From: Diplosphaera chodatii
Lineage: Eukaryota > Chlorophyta > Trebouxiophyceae > Prasiolales > Stichococcaceae
Length of the DNA stretch: 64,000 nt
Reading direction: 5' to 3'
NCBI GenBank assembly: GCA_032358165.1
Contig: JAALGY010000041.1
Coordinates: forward strand, 1,798,001 to 1,862,000
Of this stretch, positions 22,551 through 35,570 are shown one piece after another. The notes under the pieces were generated by a model. That model searched no databases. It was not told the origin of the DNA and saw nothing but the letters and a program-made list of their open reading frames with translations. Position numbers and translations under genes: made by a program. The number at the start of each line of letters is the position of its first letter. Position 1 is the stretch's first letter.

Positions 22551-24695
22551 ATGCTGTGTGTCGATGCAATGCGCAGCGGTCGCATACGGCATCGTCCAGT
22601 GAAGGTTGTAGAGGCGGGAACAGGCGACGGCGCCGTCGTTGACTCTGCAGAGCTGCAGGAGCTTGCAGATTTGGGCTTGCCGACTACCTTCGCATCTGCG
22701 CAGGTGGCGAATGCTGATCACACCGTGCTGCCTGTGGACTGTCTCGATCTGGATCACCACCCTCGTGCAGATGGCTGATCAAGGGTCACCTGTTTGCTGC
22801 ACAATGCGCAGAAGGGTCAGGTTGGTGGCAGCTCTGCTGAGGATCAAACACAGCGGCACACAGGAACGTGGCGCACCGCAGGAAGCACCACAGCAATCCC
22901 GGCTGCAGGTCCATCCCTGCATTCAGAGCAGTGGCTCCAGGTGTGCAGCTTTGTCCTGCTCATGAGCAACTCTGTATTGTGCCCCCAGGTGTCTAGTGTC
23001 GGGCATGCCACATACGCCAGCTCGCCAAACCAGCTGGCTGTTGAATATTTGTGTGCAGGCGTACGATGCTGTATCGCAACGGCATTACTTCATACCGCCT
23101 GACGGCCGGCAGCCACAATGGGAGCCGCCTGCAGGGGCCAGACCAGACTGCCTGCCGGCGCCCTTTGCCTGGAGCCAGGGCATGTCCGAGTTACAGCAGG
23201 CGGCTGCAAACACGGCAGAAGATGCAGCGGACAGCAGCCAGGCCGGAGCAAGTGAGGAGCCTGCGCTCAGGGCAGCAGAGGTCAGCGGCAGCCAGCAGCT
23301 AGCCCCTGCGGGTGAGGTGCCCGCTGATGGCACGGCAGAGGCCAGCGGCGCCAACGGCCATGCTGATGCACCAGCGGCGCCTGTGGATGCTCCAGATGCG
23401 GGCGGTGCAGCGCCGACAGCAGACGAATGGGTGCGCGGGCCGATGCCGCGCAAGCTGTGGAAGTACTGGATGCAGCGGTACACTCTGTTCGCGCGCTTCG
23501 ACGACGGCGTGCTGCTCGACGAGGAGGGCTGGTTCTCGGTGACTCCTGAGGCAATTGCCAGGTGGGCATGCCTGCTCCTGCACAGCGTCAGCATGCAGAC
23601 TGCAGCTGCACCTCGGGCTCTCACTGCGTGCCCGACTGGGTTGCATTGCAAGTACCTTGCAGACACAAATACTGTCCGCATTGTCAAAGCGCGCATTTTG
23701 AAGGCCTACCAATGCTCGTGCAGGCACCAGGCTGAGCGCTGTGCATGTGGCACGGTGCTGGACCCCTTTGCTGGCGTCGGCGGCAACGTCATCCAGCTGG
23801 CAGCCACGTGCGACCGGGTCATCGCGGGGGAGCTGTCGTCGGAGCGCGCCAGCCTCATCCGCCACAACGCGGAGGTGTACGGCGTTGCCGACCGGGTGGA
23901 GGTGCACTGCCGCGACTTCTGGGACGGCTCGGCAACGGCCGAGGTGCGCCAGCCCAGCCCTTTGCTCAGAGCGCTGCAGCAAGCCTGCACAGTTACTGCG
24001 AAGATCAATTCCGCGCATGTTCTCCAGCCTGTTGGCGTCCAGACTAGCTTTGCCAAAGTCAACAAATGTGGGGCAGCTTGCAGCTAGAAACTGCAGCCTG
24101 CAGTCGATGTCTGTCTCATGCCTTGGCACAGTGACATGATTCGAGATGCACCCCTGCTGCAGGCAGATGTGGTATTCCTGTCACCACCGTGGGGCGGGCC
24201 GCAGTATCTTTCCCAGCCGGTGTTCTCAATTGAACCGCGGCTGGGCAGCATGAGCCATTCGCTTGCCGACCTGCTGCACAGGCGGGTCGCTGGGCATTGT
24301 GCTGCATTTATTGGTACTCTGACAACATATAATGCAGCAGCAAGCCGTCAGCGTGGCACAGGTTCGCTGCACAAAAGGCACTTACCGGTATGCTACCTTC
24401 CTGGCTGACCCGAGATGTGGATGACATTGGCAGGGCGGAGGTCGGGCACTTGCGCAAGCACTCGGGGGCTGCCAGCAGAGCTCCCAGCCCAAGTGACCAT
24501 GCAGCGTCCTCGCAGCAGCAGATTGCAGCAGACACCACGAGGAGGGGGGTTGTGGTGTTCCTCCCAAAGAACACCAGCCTGGGGCAGCTGTCAGATCTGG
24601 TGCTCCCAGGCCACACAGTAGAGGTGGAGCGAAACATATTGGATGGCTTCTTTAAGGGTATCACAGTCTACTTCTGGGACGGTTTGCTGCGATAG
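22551..24695 (+). CDS. TGS1: Trimethylguanosine synthase (snRNA/snoRNA cap hypermethylase)
   Basis: TGS1 converts the m7G cap of snRNAs and snoRNAs to the 2,2,7-trimethyl cap in the nucleus. The N-terminal exon has ELQELADLGLPTTFASAQ. The next exon carries a WW-like module (YDAVSQRHYFIPPDGRQPQW) as in plant TGS1, then a long Ala/Glu-rich linker. The conserved entry to the methyltransferase is PRKLWKYWMQRYTLFARFDD. The SAM site is LDPFAGVGGNVIQLA at about 23758, followed by VIAGELSSERASLIRHNAEV and HCRDFWDG. The catalytic motif FLSPPWGGPQYLSQPVFSIE is at about 24175. The last exon gives VVVFLPKNTSLGQLSDLVLP and ILDGFFKGITVYFWDGLLR, with the stop at 24693. The start at 22551 follows an upstream in-frame stop; 22569 is also possible. 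Confidence 0.88.
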
Positions 24696-24959
24696 CAGGG
24701 CCTGCTTGTGATAATTACCTACAACATGAACAGGGCTGCAAATGGCGCAGCTTCCAACGGTCATAGCATGAACGTGAACCTACAATCGAATTGGTTGTTC
24801 AGCGCAACAGAGCAACTGAGGAAGCATCAGAGCTTGCACTCTGCAGGCGCCGTGTTGGACGGGTGGCAGCAGCGGCAGAGCAAGGTGCTGCTGTGTGCAT
24901 GCTGCTGGTGTTCTCGCCACAGAGCTGGGATCAAACCATTGTAAAACCAACGTCAGGAG

Positions 24960-27900
24960 TCACGGGTTCGTCAGTTGGCCTGATGGCACAGCCCCACTTT
25001 GGCCACTATTGATTGTTGCGCTGGCCGCTAGATCCGGAGGGACGTGGCTCTGTCCCGGCGCAGGTCTGCCACCGCGAGGCCCCCGCGGCCGGCGCTTTGG
25101 CGGTGCAGCAACACTCGCGCCATCCTGTTGTCCCAGGGAGGCAGGCTCCCTGGCGGCGGGTGCCGTGCTCCCAGCGGAACCACGAGGTCGGCGAGGCTTG
25201 CGCACTCTGTCTCGTGGGGCTGATCCCGACGAGGCCCTGTGTGCCGGTGCGTCGCCACTGGCCGCTGTCTGGCCAGCAGCCTCAGGCGCCGGCGCTGCGT
25301 CCGCTCCACCCATGGCGGCGGCCGCCGCGAGCTGCGCAGCCGCAGCCTTTGCCGCACGCGCGCGCTGCTTGGCCTCCGCCTTCCGCTGCGCCTTCTCCGC
25401 GGCCCTGGCGGCGGCGATGGCTGCCACCTCCTCGGCCTCCTCCTGCTTCCAGGCACGCAACCTTACACACCAACTCAGTTCACAGCTCCATGCTGCATTT
25501 CCACGCTACAAAGGATGTTGCAACACCCTTGCACATGCGGTGCTTCCGACACAACTCTGCTCCAGGCTGTCCCAGGCTCACCTGGCCGCGCAGCTGCTCC
25601 TGCTGTTCCTCCCGCTCGATCTCCCGCAGCGGCACCACCACATGCTCCTCCGGCACAAACCACTTGCTGCTCGGCGCGTCCCGCTGCGGCGTGCGCCTGC
25701 AACATCCAGGTGGGTATGCTGCTCGCCCTTTGCCAGCTTGAGCACGGTGTGACCTGCTGAAACCTGTAGTGCTCCAGTGCTCTTGCACGCATTGGAGGAT
25801 GAGCTGGGAAGGCTGGGAAAAAAGGCATCGCTACGGGCTGCAAAGTGACAGCTGCAACTTTGACAGCGTGTGCACCTGCTGCTTGGCGAGGTGCCAGCCG
25901 GGAACAGCGCTCCGGGGGAGGAGCCCAGCGGGGCGCCGGCCTGAGGCAAGGCGCCGATGCGCCAGGACGCTGTTGGCGCGCTGCCCTGCCCCGGGGACGT
26001 GCCCAGCGGCGTCCAGTTGGCGGCCACGCTCTCCCTGTGGTGCTCCTGCGCAGCCTGCACGCACAAGCAACGGTCATTCAGCTGGACGCCTGGGGAAACC
26101 TGGCAGACCTGGTTTGCTGCAGTAGATCTAATGGTACCACCACGGCCATGTTTGCAGGGCTGCACGCCGACGCACTTGGCAAACCACGACGGTGAGCCAT
26201 CAGCATGCAGCGTGCCTGGATGTCACGCAAGCTGGGCAGGCGGGTGGGCGGGCTGGCGCCCCTGGCGGTGGAGCCGCCGCCCCAGGCAGGCGGCGTGCTG
26301 CGCATCGGGATGGGCGCCGACTTGGGGCTCACAAAATCGGCCAGCGACACACGGCGCCCGGAGCTGCAGCCAGGGGGTAAATCGACATATCAGTGCCTGA
26401 GCATCAAGGGTGGACCTGCGCAGCGCAGCACTGTGTTGGGGTGGTATCAGACATATCAAAGTTGCAGATGGTTGATGGACATGGTCAACATGATCAATAT
26501 CTGGCACCTCTGTGGCGTCGCCTCCGCTTGCTGCCGCTGCACAGCGCCGCCACTGCCTGCAGCTCCAGATCGGCTGCCGGTGCCTGAGCGAGCACGCGGC
26601 AGCAGGACAGGCGAATGTCCTGCAGAGATAGAGGCATTCCAGTTGTGATGCGCGCTGCATACCGCCAAGGCCGAAGCACATGTCGTCCAGATAGGCTGGC
26701 GGTCGCCCTTCAAAGCCGAGAGCAGCACCAGCACCTTCAGGAGCGCGGCTGTCTGCCTCCTGGGACTGGCGCGCCAGCCCCGCTGTGAGGCCGCTGATGG
26801 CCGTGGCGCTGCTGCCGCCCGAGGCTGCGCTTCCAGTTGCTGGCACCTCGCCCGCACCAGATGCGGAAGGTGCCGGCACTGCTGCAGGGGCGCCCCAGCC
26901 CCTTGGCGCTGGGGGCATGGCTGGAGCCGCAGCATCGAGTACCAGAGGCGCGTCAGCATCCGACACAGCTGCCTGTGCTGCAGGCGTGCCCCAGCCCCTG
27001 GGTGCTGCAGAAGCTGCTGAGGCGGGCGCCGCATCCTTGTCCAGGTCACCCCGCAGGAAGAGCGACAGGCCGCCCTTACGCGGCGGCTTTGCCGCCTTGC
27101 GGACAGTCGACTGCGCTGCCTTTGCCGCTGCAGCAGATGAGCGTGCGTCTCCCGACAGGGGCTCTGACGCCACTGTGAAGCCTGCCGTCACCTGCATGCC
27201 ACCATTCGCAGCAGGCGCCACATCTGACGCTGGACTGACGGCGCCGCCAGGGTTGGCTGGTACTGCTGGCTGCACAGTGCTCACAGGAGTGGCGGGCGGC
27301 AGTCTGGGCAGCTCAAGCGGCAGATCCAGGTTTGCAGGTGACGATGCCGCGGCGCCCTCCCTCTGCTTCTGCTGGCGCCGCTGTTGCCGGCCGACCCTGC
27401 CGCTGGCAGCTGAGATCGACTCATCGCCGCTGGCCTGGGCCTTGTCTGCCCGGGACACCTTTGCGGAAGCATCCTGCTGCAGCATCTGCGGCGCCAGCAG
27501 ACCGGCCAAAGATGAGACTGGCGCTCCCGCGGCCAGTGCTGCAAGCGCTGCGACCACCTGGCACAGCAATGCAGCACTGGCTGGTCAGCACCAAGTCCGT
27601 CAGTACACGCTCATTTGGAGCATAGCATAACGTCTGCAGCGGGCCAGAAAGTAACATCGCAGGTCCCAAAGCACACCTGCGGCCGCTGTGCAACCTTGGC
27701 GGCTTGCTGCGCGTTCAGTGCCTCGCCATCAGCAGCCCGCAGCTCGAGCGCCTCAATCTGCTGCAGCTTCTTCCGCAGGTGCCGCACCTGTACAGGAGTG
27801 CGACTGCCGAGTCTGCGCTGCACGTGCCAGGGGCTGAGTGTACACTGTCAGAGCACGTCATGCAAAAGTGGAATAAGGCACACGTTATGCATATATGCTG

Positions 27901-30900
27901 GCCATGTGCTGAGCACATGCAGAGCTGCTGCCGACCTGGCGGAACGCGGCAGCATCCTCTGTGGCATCAGCCTCGCTCTTGAAGCTGCGCTCAGAGCCGA
28001 ACGAGGCACCGCTGCCGGGCATACCGGTGAGGTGCGCGCCCTTGCAGGGGCTGCTGCGCACCGATGACCTGCCAAACTCCTGCTCGCCAGCTCCCTCCTC
28101 CTCTGCAGAAGGCCAGGCATCGTGCTCACACCGTCATATCACTTCTTGTACTGAACTGACATGTAGCTATCAGCTGCTTGGACACCTGTCAGCAGTTGTG
28201 CAGACAGGTGTAAGGGGCCGCCGTGGGCTGTGGACGAGCACAGATGGGTGCATCGTGGAAGGCAATGCACTTGTCCGGACGGCATGGCGCTGCATCAAAA
28301 GGTGCTGACCTGTTGGACTGGCTGCTGTGGGGCGGCGTGTGGAGCGCAGCGCTGCCCCCGCAACTGCATCGTCCACTTCATCTGCTTCCTGCGCTGACGC
28401 ATGCTGCACAAAGCGCAGCTGCAGCAGTGTCTGCATCCCGGCCAGCAGATGCTCTGGCAGCGCTTCAACAGACTCGCGGGCTTCCAGCAGCACCGCATCC
28501 AGATTCGAGACCGCCACAGCCTGAAGACAACATCAAAGCAAATGGTGAAGGCCCTGCTCAGTCGTGCAGTAGCATGTCAGTCTCCTACAGCACACACCCC
28601 AGACAGAAACGGATGTCGATCGCACGACTTATGGAGCAGAGAGCATTTGTACAGCAGGATGTGCACTCAAGCAGCCAAAGCGTCAGCTGACGCAAATGGA
28701 CATGCCAAGACTGGTAGCCGCCACATGTCCGCTGCAATCATTATACACAGCAAGCTGCACACCAGGCAGTACTGGCGCAGCATGCTCGCGCCGGCGGCAT
28801 CGGCGTACTGCAGCACGCCGCACACAGAGCGCGGCTCCACCAGTTCCCGTGCCACCGCGCGCTCGCACACCCGTTGCAGGGTGGGCACACCGTCCTCCGC
28901 CTCCCTGCACCGTGCACCATTATGTTCCAGTCCCCAAAGCAACAGTCTGCCATTGCTGGATCACTAGTCGTGTGAAGGCTCGGAGCTCACCAGGGAAAGT
29001 GCGTAAGGGGCGCCTTGAGCTGCGAGCCTGCCCAGACTGATGGGGCCTCCTGCATGCACACCAGGAGCACGTTCCTGATGTATTGTCTACAAATGTATTG
29101 TATTGAGCAAGAAGTGCGCACCGGAACCACACACCAGTTTGTGTTTCCTCTGCTCACCTGCTCAACGCTGCTGCTGTCATCGAACGGATCTGCCTCCTCA
29201 GCCACCGCAAGGTCAAATGGCCAGGCTGCCAGCGGCTTGCAGCACCAGTGCTGCACGGCAAGGGAGTGCTTCTCGCCAACGGCCACGCAGGCCGCACGCT
29301 TGAGGCCTTCGACCGGCGCCGGCACCACGTGCTCTGCCAGCCGCTCAGCACGAGCCCGATTCCGCTGCCGTTTCTGCATGACGCCAAGCCACAAAGCGCA
29401 CGGTCAAGTCAATTTGCTGTCAGTACATGCAAGCAGGCAGCAGACATGCCACGGCAATGATGTGCACTTGGCACAGTCCAATTCCTGTGAATTAGTGGTT
29501 ACCTGCAGGGAGGCGGAGGTACCGGGCGAGGAGCCCGGCGGGGGTGCGGGGGGAAGCTGCGGGGCGCCCAGGCGTCCGGGGCCGCTGCCGCTGGCGTACA
29601 GCGGCTGGGACCAGCCCTCCCACATGAAAACGTCGCCCTCCTTTGTGACGGCTGCGGTGCGATACTTGCCTGCAAGTACATGCAGCCAGACAGGGCAATC
29701 AACTATAAACCAATCTTTTGCAGTAGAAAAGTGCAGGCTTGCTGTTAAGACAATGCAGGCTTGTCAAGCACTGGGCTGACACTGCTGGTCCCAGCGGGTG
29801 GCCCGTTCACCTGCCGAGATGCTCACAACTGTTCGACCAGCCAGAGCGCCTGAGGCCTCGTGCGCCTGCAGCAGTGGATCGGACGACCGCCAGACCAGCA
29901 CAACACCGTCCTGCAGCAAAAAATATGAGCTGAGGACATCAAGGATGTGCATGCTGTGGCAAGATGTAGGATTGCTAAGATACACTTGATTGACCACGAT
30001 GCCAGGATTGCCCCTTCGATGATCACACTGACACCATGCGGGCAAGGCGGGAACACATACAGGATGCCATTTGCAGTCTATCATCCTGATGATCACTTAT
30101 CAGAACAATTTGCAGCTGATCATGACACTTATGACAATGGCAGCAGCACGAACCTGGGTGAGGCAGCTGGAATGCGCAGCACCAGCAGTGATGCGAACTG
30201 CAATCGGCCTTGCCACCGCTGTCTGACCTCTGTGAAACACCACCTGCATGAGCAGCACGCCCAGACTCACACTGGATCCACCAGATGTTGCACCGTGCAG
30301 TAGCTGGAGTGGGTGCCAACAGGAGGAACAGTGGTACAAGGGCCAGGTGCGATGTCATCCACAGGCCAGGCACCTCTTTGCCGGACAGGCGCTGCACATC
30401 GCGCACGCCGACCAGCTGCACCCGGCGCGGGGACACACCGCAGTGGCCCCATGTCCACACATCGCCCTCGGCTGTGCGTGCCAGTGAGTGGCGCTTTGCA
30501 GCTGCGACTGCTGTGACGCGCTTGCCCTGCAGCCACAGCGAGTGCTTGGATGCTGCACACCTGCCGCCTGAACAGCTGTAAGAAGGGCGATCCAAGGGTC
30601 GCAAGGCTCAAGGCGGCACACCTGCCACAGGCTGGCAGAAGTGCCGCCGGGCAAGGAGGTTGCTCCATCTATGCACACCTTCATGGCCTCGACGACGCGC
30701 GGATTGCCATTCGCCGCAGAGTCTGTTGTGCCGTAGCCCAGCTGGCCCTGGCTGTTGTCGCCCCAGGAGTACACCGCACCGCCGTCCGTGACAGCCAGGG
30801 TGTGCTTGTTAGCCACCGCCACCCCCGCCCACCGGAACCTTATTGTTGTGATTCTGCATCAGGTACCATGCGGCTGTTACCCACGGGCAGGGCCATGTGC

Positions 30901-32535
30901 TGGAGTCAGCTGTTGAAAGCGGCGCGGCAGGAGAAGCTTCGTGCATGCGCCTGCACAACACACGCACTTGCGCGGCGTGGGCTGCGTGTCAACATTGTAG
31001 CCCAGCTGGCAATGACGGTTTGCGCCCCACGTGTACAGGTCGCCCTCCGCCGTGATGGCGGCCGTGTGGTGCTTTGCGGCGGCCACCGCGACCACCACCT
31101 GCCGCATCAGCGACGCCACTGGCCGGGGCACAATAGTCGCGCTCTCGCCGCTGTGTATGTCAAAGTCGGCGTGACCTGGGACCAGAGAAGCCACTCTCTT
31201 TCCTGCCGTGGGCTCGGATCTTCACGATCGTACTGACCTCACGGTACAGACAGCGTCCTCGCAGATGTGAAGTAGGTGCTCGTTGACAGGGAACTGTTCA
31301 CACTCACCTAGGCGTCCGCCGCGGCCCCAGCCCCATGTCAGCAGCTTCCCATCTGCAGTGACCGCCGCCGAATGGAACTTGGCTGCCGCCAGCGCCACGA
31401 CGCCAGCGTGCCGCAACACATCCAGCCTGATGGGCATTGCAGCCAGACCCGTACCGCCAGTGCCTACCAAAGCCAACACACTTTATTTGAGAAGACAAAT
31501 AGTCCGCAATGCAGCCTTTGGGTCCCCGTGACAGCGTTGCCCACGGCAGCCCGACGACAGCACCCACCCAGCTGGAAGTTGGCGCCGTTGCCCCATGCAA
31601 ACAGCTCGGCCTGCGTGCCCGCCTGCAGGTACGACTGCAACTCCCGCGACAGCAGGTCCAGCGGCGTCCGGCCCTGCACAGCCACACAGCCCAGTCTCAG
31701 GAGCATGCCCCAAAATTTCTCTATTTTTCGGCCGTAATCTGTCCTTCTGCACAGTTGCGCACAGCATGCCTGCTTCTCGTGTTTGCCCTGCCACGAACAA
31801 GTCCGTGCCTAGCCCGCACTGTGGCAGGTCACCTGATGGTCTGGAAGATGCAGTGAAGATCCGGCGCCGATCAGCCTGGCTGCAGCTCCGAGGTGGCCCC
31901 AGTACAGTGCATGGTGCAGGCACGACCTGCACAACGTGCCATACCAGTGACCGTGAGCCGAACATCCCATAAACCTCTACTGACAACAAGCAATGCCGAC
32001 GATGGGCATAGATGCCCAGTTGACCAGTGCACACACCAGCCGGACTCCTCGTCCTGCATGTCCGGCTTGACGCCAGCTTCAAGCAGCTGCTCCACAGCAG
32101 CAGCGTCGTTCGTCCACACCTGGCTCAGCATGGAACATGTACACATTGCCAATATTGTCAATGTGGTACCATGCGATTGCATGCGGCAAAAGCACGCAGC
32201 ACAGCAAGCAGCTCACCGCCAGGCGAAGGGCCGTGCCCTGCTTAATCTCCTCACCAGCAGAGGCCCTGCACCAGACAAGGCATCAGCTGCAGTGGGCACC
32301 TTGCGGTGGTAGGGTCCTTGTATTGGATAGGTCACGAGTGCGCACTGTCCCAGTACCACAGCCATGCCAGCGACACAGCGACTATGGTGACGCAGACCAG
32401 TGGGCTTGGACGTGATGGTATCATGCCCGTGAGCCTGGGCTGCAGGCGACGCGAGCAATACAGTGGTTGTTAATGGCTGTCGAGGACCACAGGTGCTCAC
32501 CTCAAACACTTCGCTTGGACTGGCCCAGCCGCCAT
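24960..32535 (-). CDS. IBTK-like ankyrin / RCC1 / BTB protein
   Basis: The domain order is that of inhibitor of Bruton tyrosine kinase, a CUL3 substrate adaptor in animals, also found in plants and algae. Exon 1 (MAAGPVQAKCLR, ATG at 32535) joins EIKQGTALRLA (about 32230). Ankyrin repeats follow: VWTNDAAAVEQLLEAGVKPD, LHHALYWGHLGAAARLIGAG, and GRTPLDLLSRELQSYL. RCC1 repeats: AELFAWGNGANFQLG (about 31600), KLLTWGWGRGGRLGE (about 31330), DLYTWGANRHCQLGY (about 31030), AVYSWGDNSQGQLGYGTTDS (about 30760), EGDVWTWGHCG. BTB/BACK-like helices such as LQYADAAGASMLRQYCLVCS lie at about 28800. A coil, VRHLRKKLQQIEALELRAAD, is at about 27780. The C-terminus is Ala/Pro-rich with SLADFVSPKSAPIPMRSTPP, WFVPEEHVVVPLREIEREEQ and a Lys/Arg/Ala helix, with the stop at 24960. 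Its function as a ubiquitin-ligase adaptor is inferred. Confidence 0.8.
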
Positions 32536-33283
32536 GCTGCCGTGGCTTATGTGCCGCTGATCGGCACAGATGTCTATTCAAAACATGTTGTCGGTGTGGA
32601 CGTTCCTGACGCAACCCAACGTTCAAGACAGGATATACTCAATTTCAATCACTGCTCCCAACTTGGAGATTCGCTACGCGCAACCTAGCATCTCATCACA
32701 GCGCACACAATCTCTATCAACTAATGTAGGCTATCAGCAGCGGCGAAAGCTGCAAAATCGGAGCAATGGCGCGCTGACAACTGCAGTACTGCACCAACTG
32801 GCGGTGTGAAGCTGACGAATCACACGTCAGCCTTACAGGAGAGACCTTGCTTCACCACCTGGTCGGTTGCTGACTTAGAGCACTGTTATACAAAAGCGCT
32901 TGAAGTAGGAATATCAGAGCTTGCCATCTTGTTGACGCTGGCGTAATAGACAGCAGTAGTTGTCTGACATCCTGTCAGGCGGTGACTTGCCGTGACTAGT
33001 TCTGCTGTGCGCCTTTGCTTGTCGACACACCTTGAGCTACGTACAGTTAAGAGTTGTTCTGTCACCGAGCGCACTGCAGCTGATGCTTGAGCGTTTGCCC
33101 GAAAGCACACACGTCTAGAGCACCCAGTGGGCACTCAATCTATTACTCAGCTCGGCACTGGTCTGCCTGACGTGAGTGCGCTGCAGCAGTCTCCAGCCTG
33201 CTTAGTGACAGGCGGCTGGGACTGGTGGGCGGATCTTGATCTCAGCTCAGCCACAGTAGGGGCGCGCCAGGCCCACGGTCATC
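32536..33283. other. Divergent intergenic region, IBTK-like/syntaxin
   Basis: This 748-nt stretch separates two divergent start codons and presumably holds both promoters and 5-prime UTRs. It is less GC-rich than the coding parts. I see no repeat or coding exon. Confidence 0.45.
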
Positions 33284-35088
33284 ATGAGCTTCCAGGTACC
33301 CGAGCGGCTGTGCTGTTGCGAAGATCGGCTGTACAGCACTCGAGTGGCGAAGCGTTGTCAGATCACACTGGCACCATGCAATCCTTATTTTACACGTCGT
33401 AATTGTAGGAGCTGGTTGAGGGTGGCGCCAGAGAACTGCAGCCCTACCAGCAGCGGCAGCCCGACAAGGTGGCACAGACGCACACACAGCACCACCTTGT
33501 TTGTCACGGACACATGTTGCATTGCTCCGCTCACCACTTACGCATGTATGCCTTGGCATGCCTGCGCAGGCGACCAGTGACCTCATCTCCTCGGTTTTCA
33601 AGTTGCAAACCGAGGTGTCACGACTCAATGCAGACGTGCAGCGCCTTGGCACGTCTTTCCCACAATCCCCGTTCTGCCTTGCCACCCTTCTGCTGTTTTG
33701 CGCCACGCCCTTACATCGTCGATGCACTGGGCTGCTGAAAACTGCACAAAGCAATTCCCAGTAGCACGGACCTTGTTTTTGGCAGGCACGCCGCGTGACA
33801 CCCTGGAGCTGCGACAAAAGATCGCCGACAGCAATGACCGTCTCAAGCTCTCTGCCAAGGGCATTGGCGAGCGCCTCAGGGCTGCTGTCACTGCTAACAG
33901 CACGCCGCAGACCCAGAAGATCCTGAGCAACTTTCAGGCAAGAGTTAGCAAGCGCACGTCAGCTGCAGCCATGCCCCTCCACTGAGCGTAAACACTGTGC
34001 TTGATGCCCGTGGCACTGTGCACTGTGGTGTGAAGCTCACCAGGCGGGAATGTGTCATGGTTACAGGGTGTGCTGGCAGACTTTGAGTCGATCATGAAGC
34101 GGGCGCACACAAAGGAGGCCGCCTCATTGCCGCGGCAGCCTGCGCATGTGGCCATCGACATCCAGGCAACAGGTGGGTGTGATCACGGCTGGGACCGTGA
34201 GCTTTTGGGTCGGCTGCCGGTGTAGGAGCGTTGCCAGTGTAGCAGTGTGGATGTTAAGTCCAGTGCACATCCTTGCAGGCGACGAAGCAGAGCAGCAGCA
34301 GGCGCTGCTGCAACAGCAGCAGCAGCGGCAGCAGCAGCAGCAGGAGCTGGTGCACCTGGAGACAGAGCTGCAGTACAACGAGGTGTGCCAGCGTCACAGT
34401 GCCTTGCCAATCACTCTCATTGTTGTCCAGCTCTCATGTGTCCAGCCGGCCGCTCCTGCTGGCAATCGAAGCATGGATTAGAGGGGGAAAGTCCCAGTTG
34501 CAACAGCCAATGACACAGGCCTTATGTGCACGGCAGGTGTTGATTGAGGAGCGGGATGAGGCCATCCAGGAGATCTCGCAGCAGATTGGCGAAGTGCACG
34601 AGATCTTCCGGGTGTGAGTGTGCCACTTGCCACTGTCAGTGTGCTGCCATCTGCCACATATCCATGCCGCGCATCAGACATCGCCTGCACGCCAAGTGTG
34701 AGCAGCCATGATGTTCTGCAATATCCCTGCAGGACCTGGCAACGCTGGTGAGTGATCAGAGCGTCATGGTGGACGACATCTCCGACCATATCGAGCGTAC
34801 TGCAGACCGCACACGCGATGCCAATGTACAGCTGCGCAAGGTGCGTCTGTCGTTTATTGTGTTGAGCAACTGTTGGAGAGCCTGACGGGCATGTCACGGA
34901 AGGTCGTTCTGCAGACAGTTTGCCACATTGTGTGTCAGACCTTCAGATCTGGCCAATGTTGGTTGTCACTCATTGCTTGCTTACAACAGGCGGAAAAGTC
35001 ACAGCGTGGAGCACGCAACCGCCAGTGCTGGCTCTTCGTCATCGCTGGTATTGTGCTTCTGGTGCTGTTCCTGGTACTGGTGTCATGA
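33284..35088 (+). CDS. Qa-SNARE syntaxin (SYP2/PEP12-like)
   Basis: A syntaxin that drives fusion at endosomal or vacuolar membranes. Exon 1 is MSFQ (ATG at 33284, donor GTACCC). The Habc part reads DLISSVFKLQTEVSRLNADV, then TLELRQKIADSNDRLKLSAK and QTQKILSNFQ, then VLADFESIMKRAHTKEAASL. A glutamine-rich linker (34300-34350) is coded by CAG/CAA repeats. The SNARE motif spans ERDEAIQEISQQIGEVHEIF and DLATLVSDQSVMVDDISDHI, with the zero-layer Gln in VSDQSV-type context, then ERTADRTRDANVQLRK. The C-terminal anchor is CWLFVIAGIVLLVLFLVLVS, with the stop at 35086. Placement in the syntaxin-7/PEP12 group rests on overall similarity, so the exact compartment is uncertain. Confidence 0.85.
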
Positions 35089-35570
35089 GTACCGTATCAT
35101 GTAGCTATAAGACCGCAGAACGTGCTGTGATGATGGACCATCAAGCGTTTGCCGATCTCAGTGTGTTGCACATGCTCATTTGGTACCCGTATGTCGGGTA
35201 GCTCCCCGCTCATATGTTGTAAGGTTTCCGCTCAAGTTCCTAGCTGCATGATGTTGGGAATAGGTCAAGGGCACCAGAAGGGTTCTGACCACCGCACAGC
35301 ACACATTCACACAGTTTGGAACTCTCTTGTCCTCAGCTAAGATCACTAAGCAGATTCACTCCAACAACCAATCTGTCACGATGTGCCGTACTGCACCCAA
35401 ATGCTGCGGACATGGGGCATTTGCTGTGTTATGCCATTTCGGCACACACAGTCTGTGAAACTAGCGAATCTGCCCATATACGGTAGGTCAAATTCACATC
35501 TGACAACTAACAAGCAGCATATGTAATGATGCACCACCAGATCCGGACAAAGGACGCTGGTCAACACATT
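35089..35570. other. Gene-free convergent 3-prime region
   Basis: This lies between the syntaxin stop and the stop of the long coiled-coil gene. It is relatively AT-rich. I see no coding or repetitive content. Confidence 0.45.

Noticed and set aside
23299..24129. A 276-codon minus-strand open frame
   Set aside because: It is the antisense shadow of the GC-rich TGS1 exons; TGS1 motifs on the other strand explain the region.
24895..25752. A 285-codon plus-strand open frame rich in Ala/Arg/Cys
   Set aside because: It is antisense to the Ala/Lys-rich C-terminal exons of the IBTK-like gene and has no domain.
26785..27630. A 281-codon plus-strand open frame
   Set aside because: It is the shadow of the Ala/Pro-rich IBTK-like exon on the minus strand.
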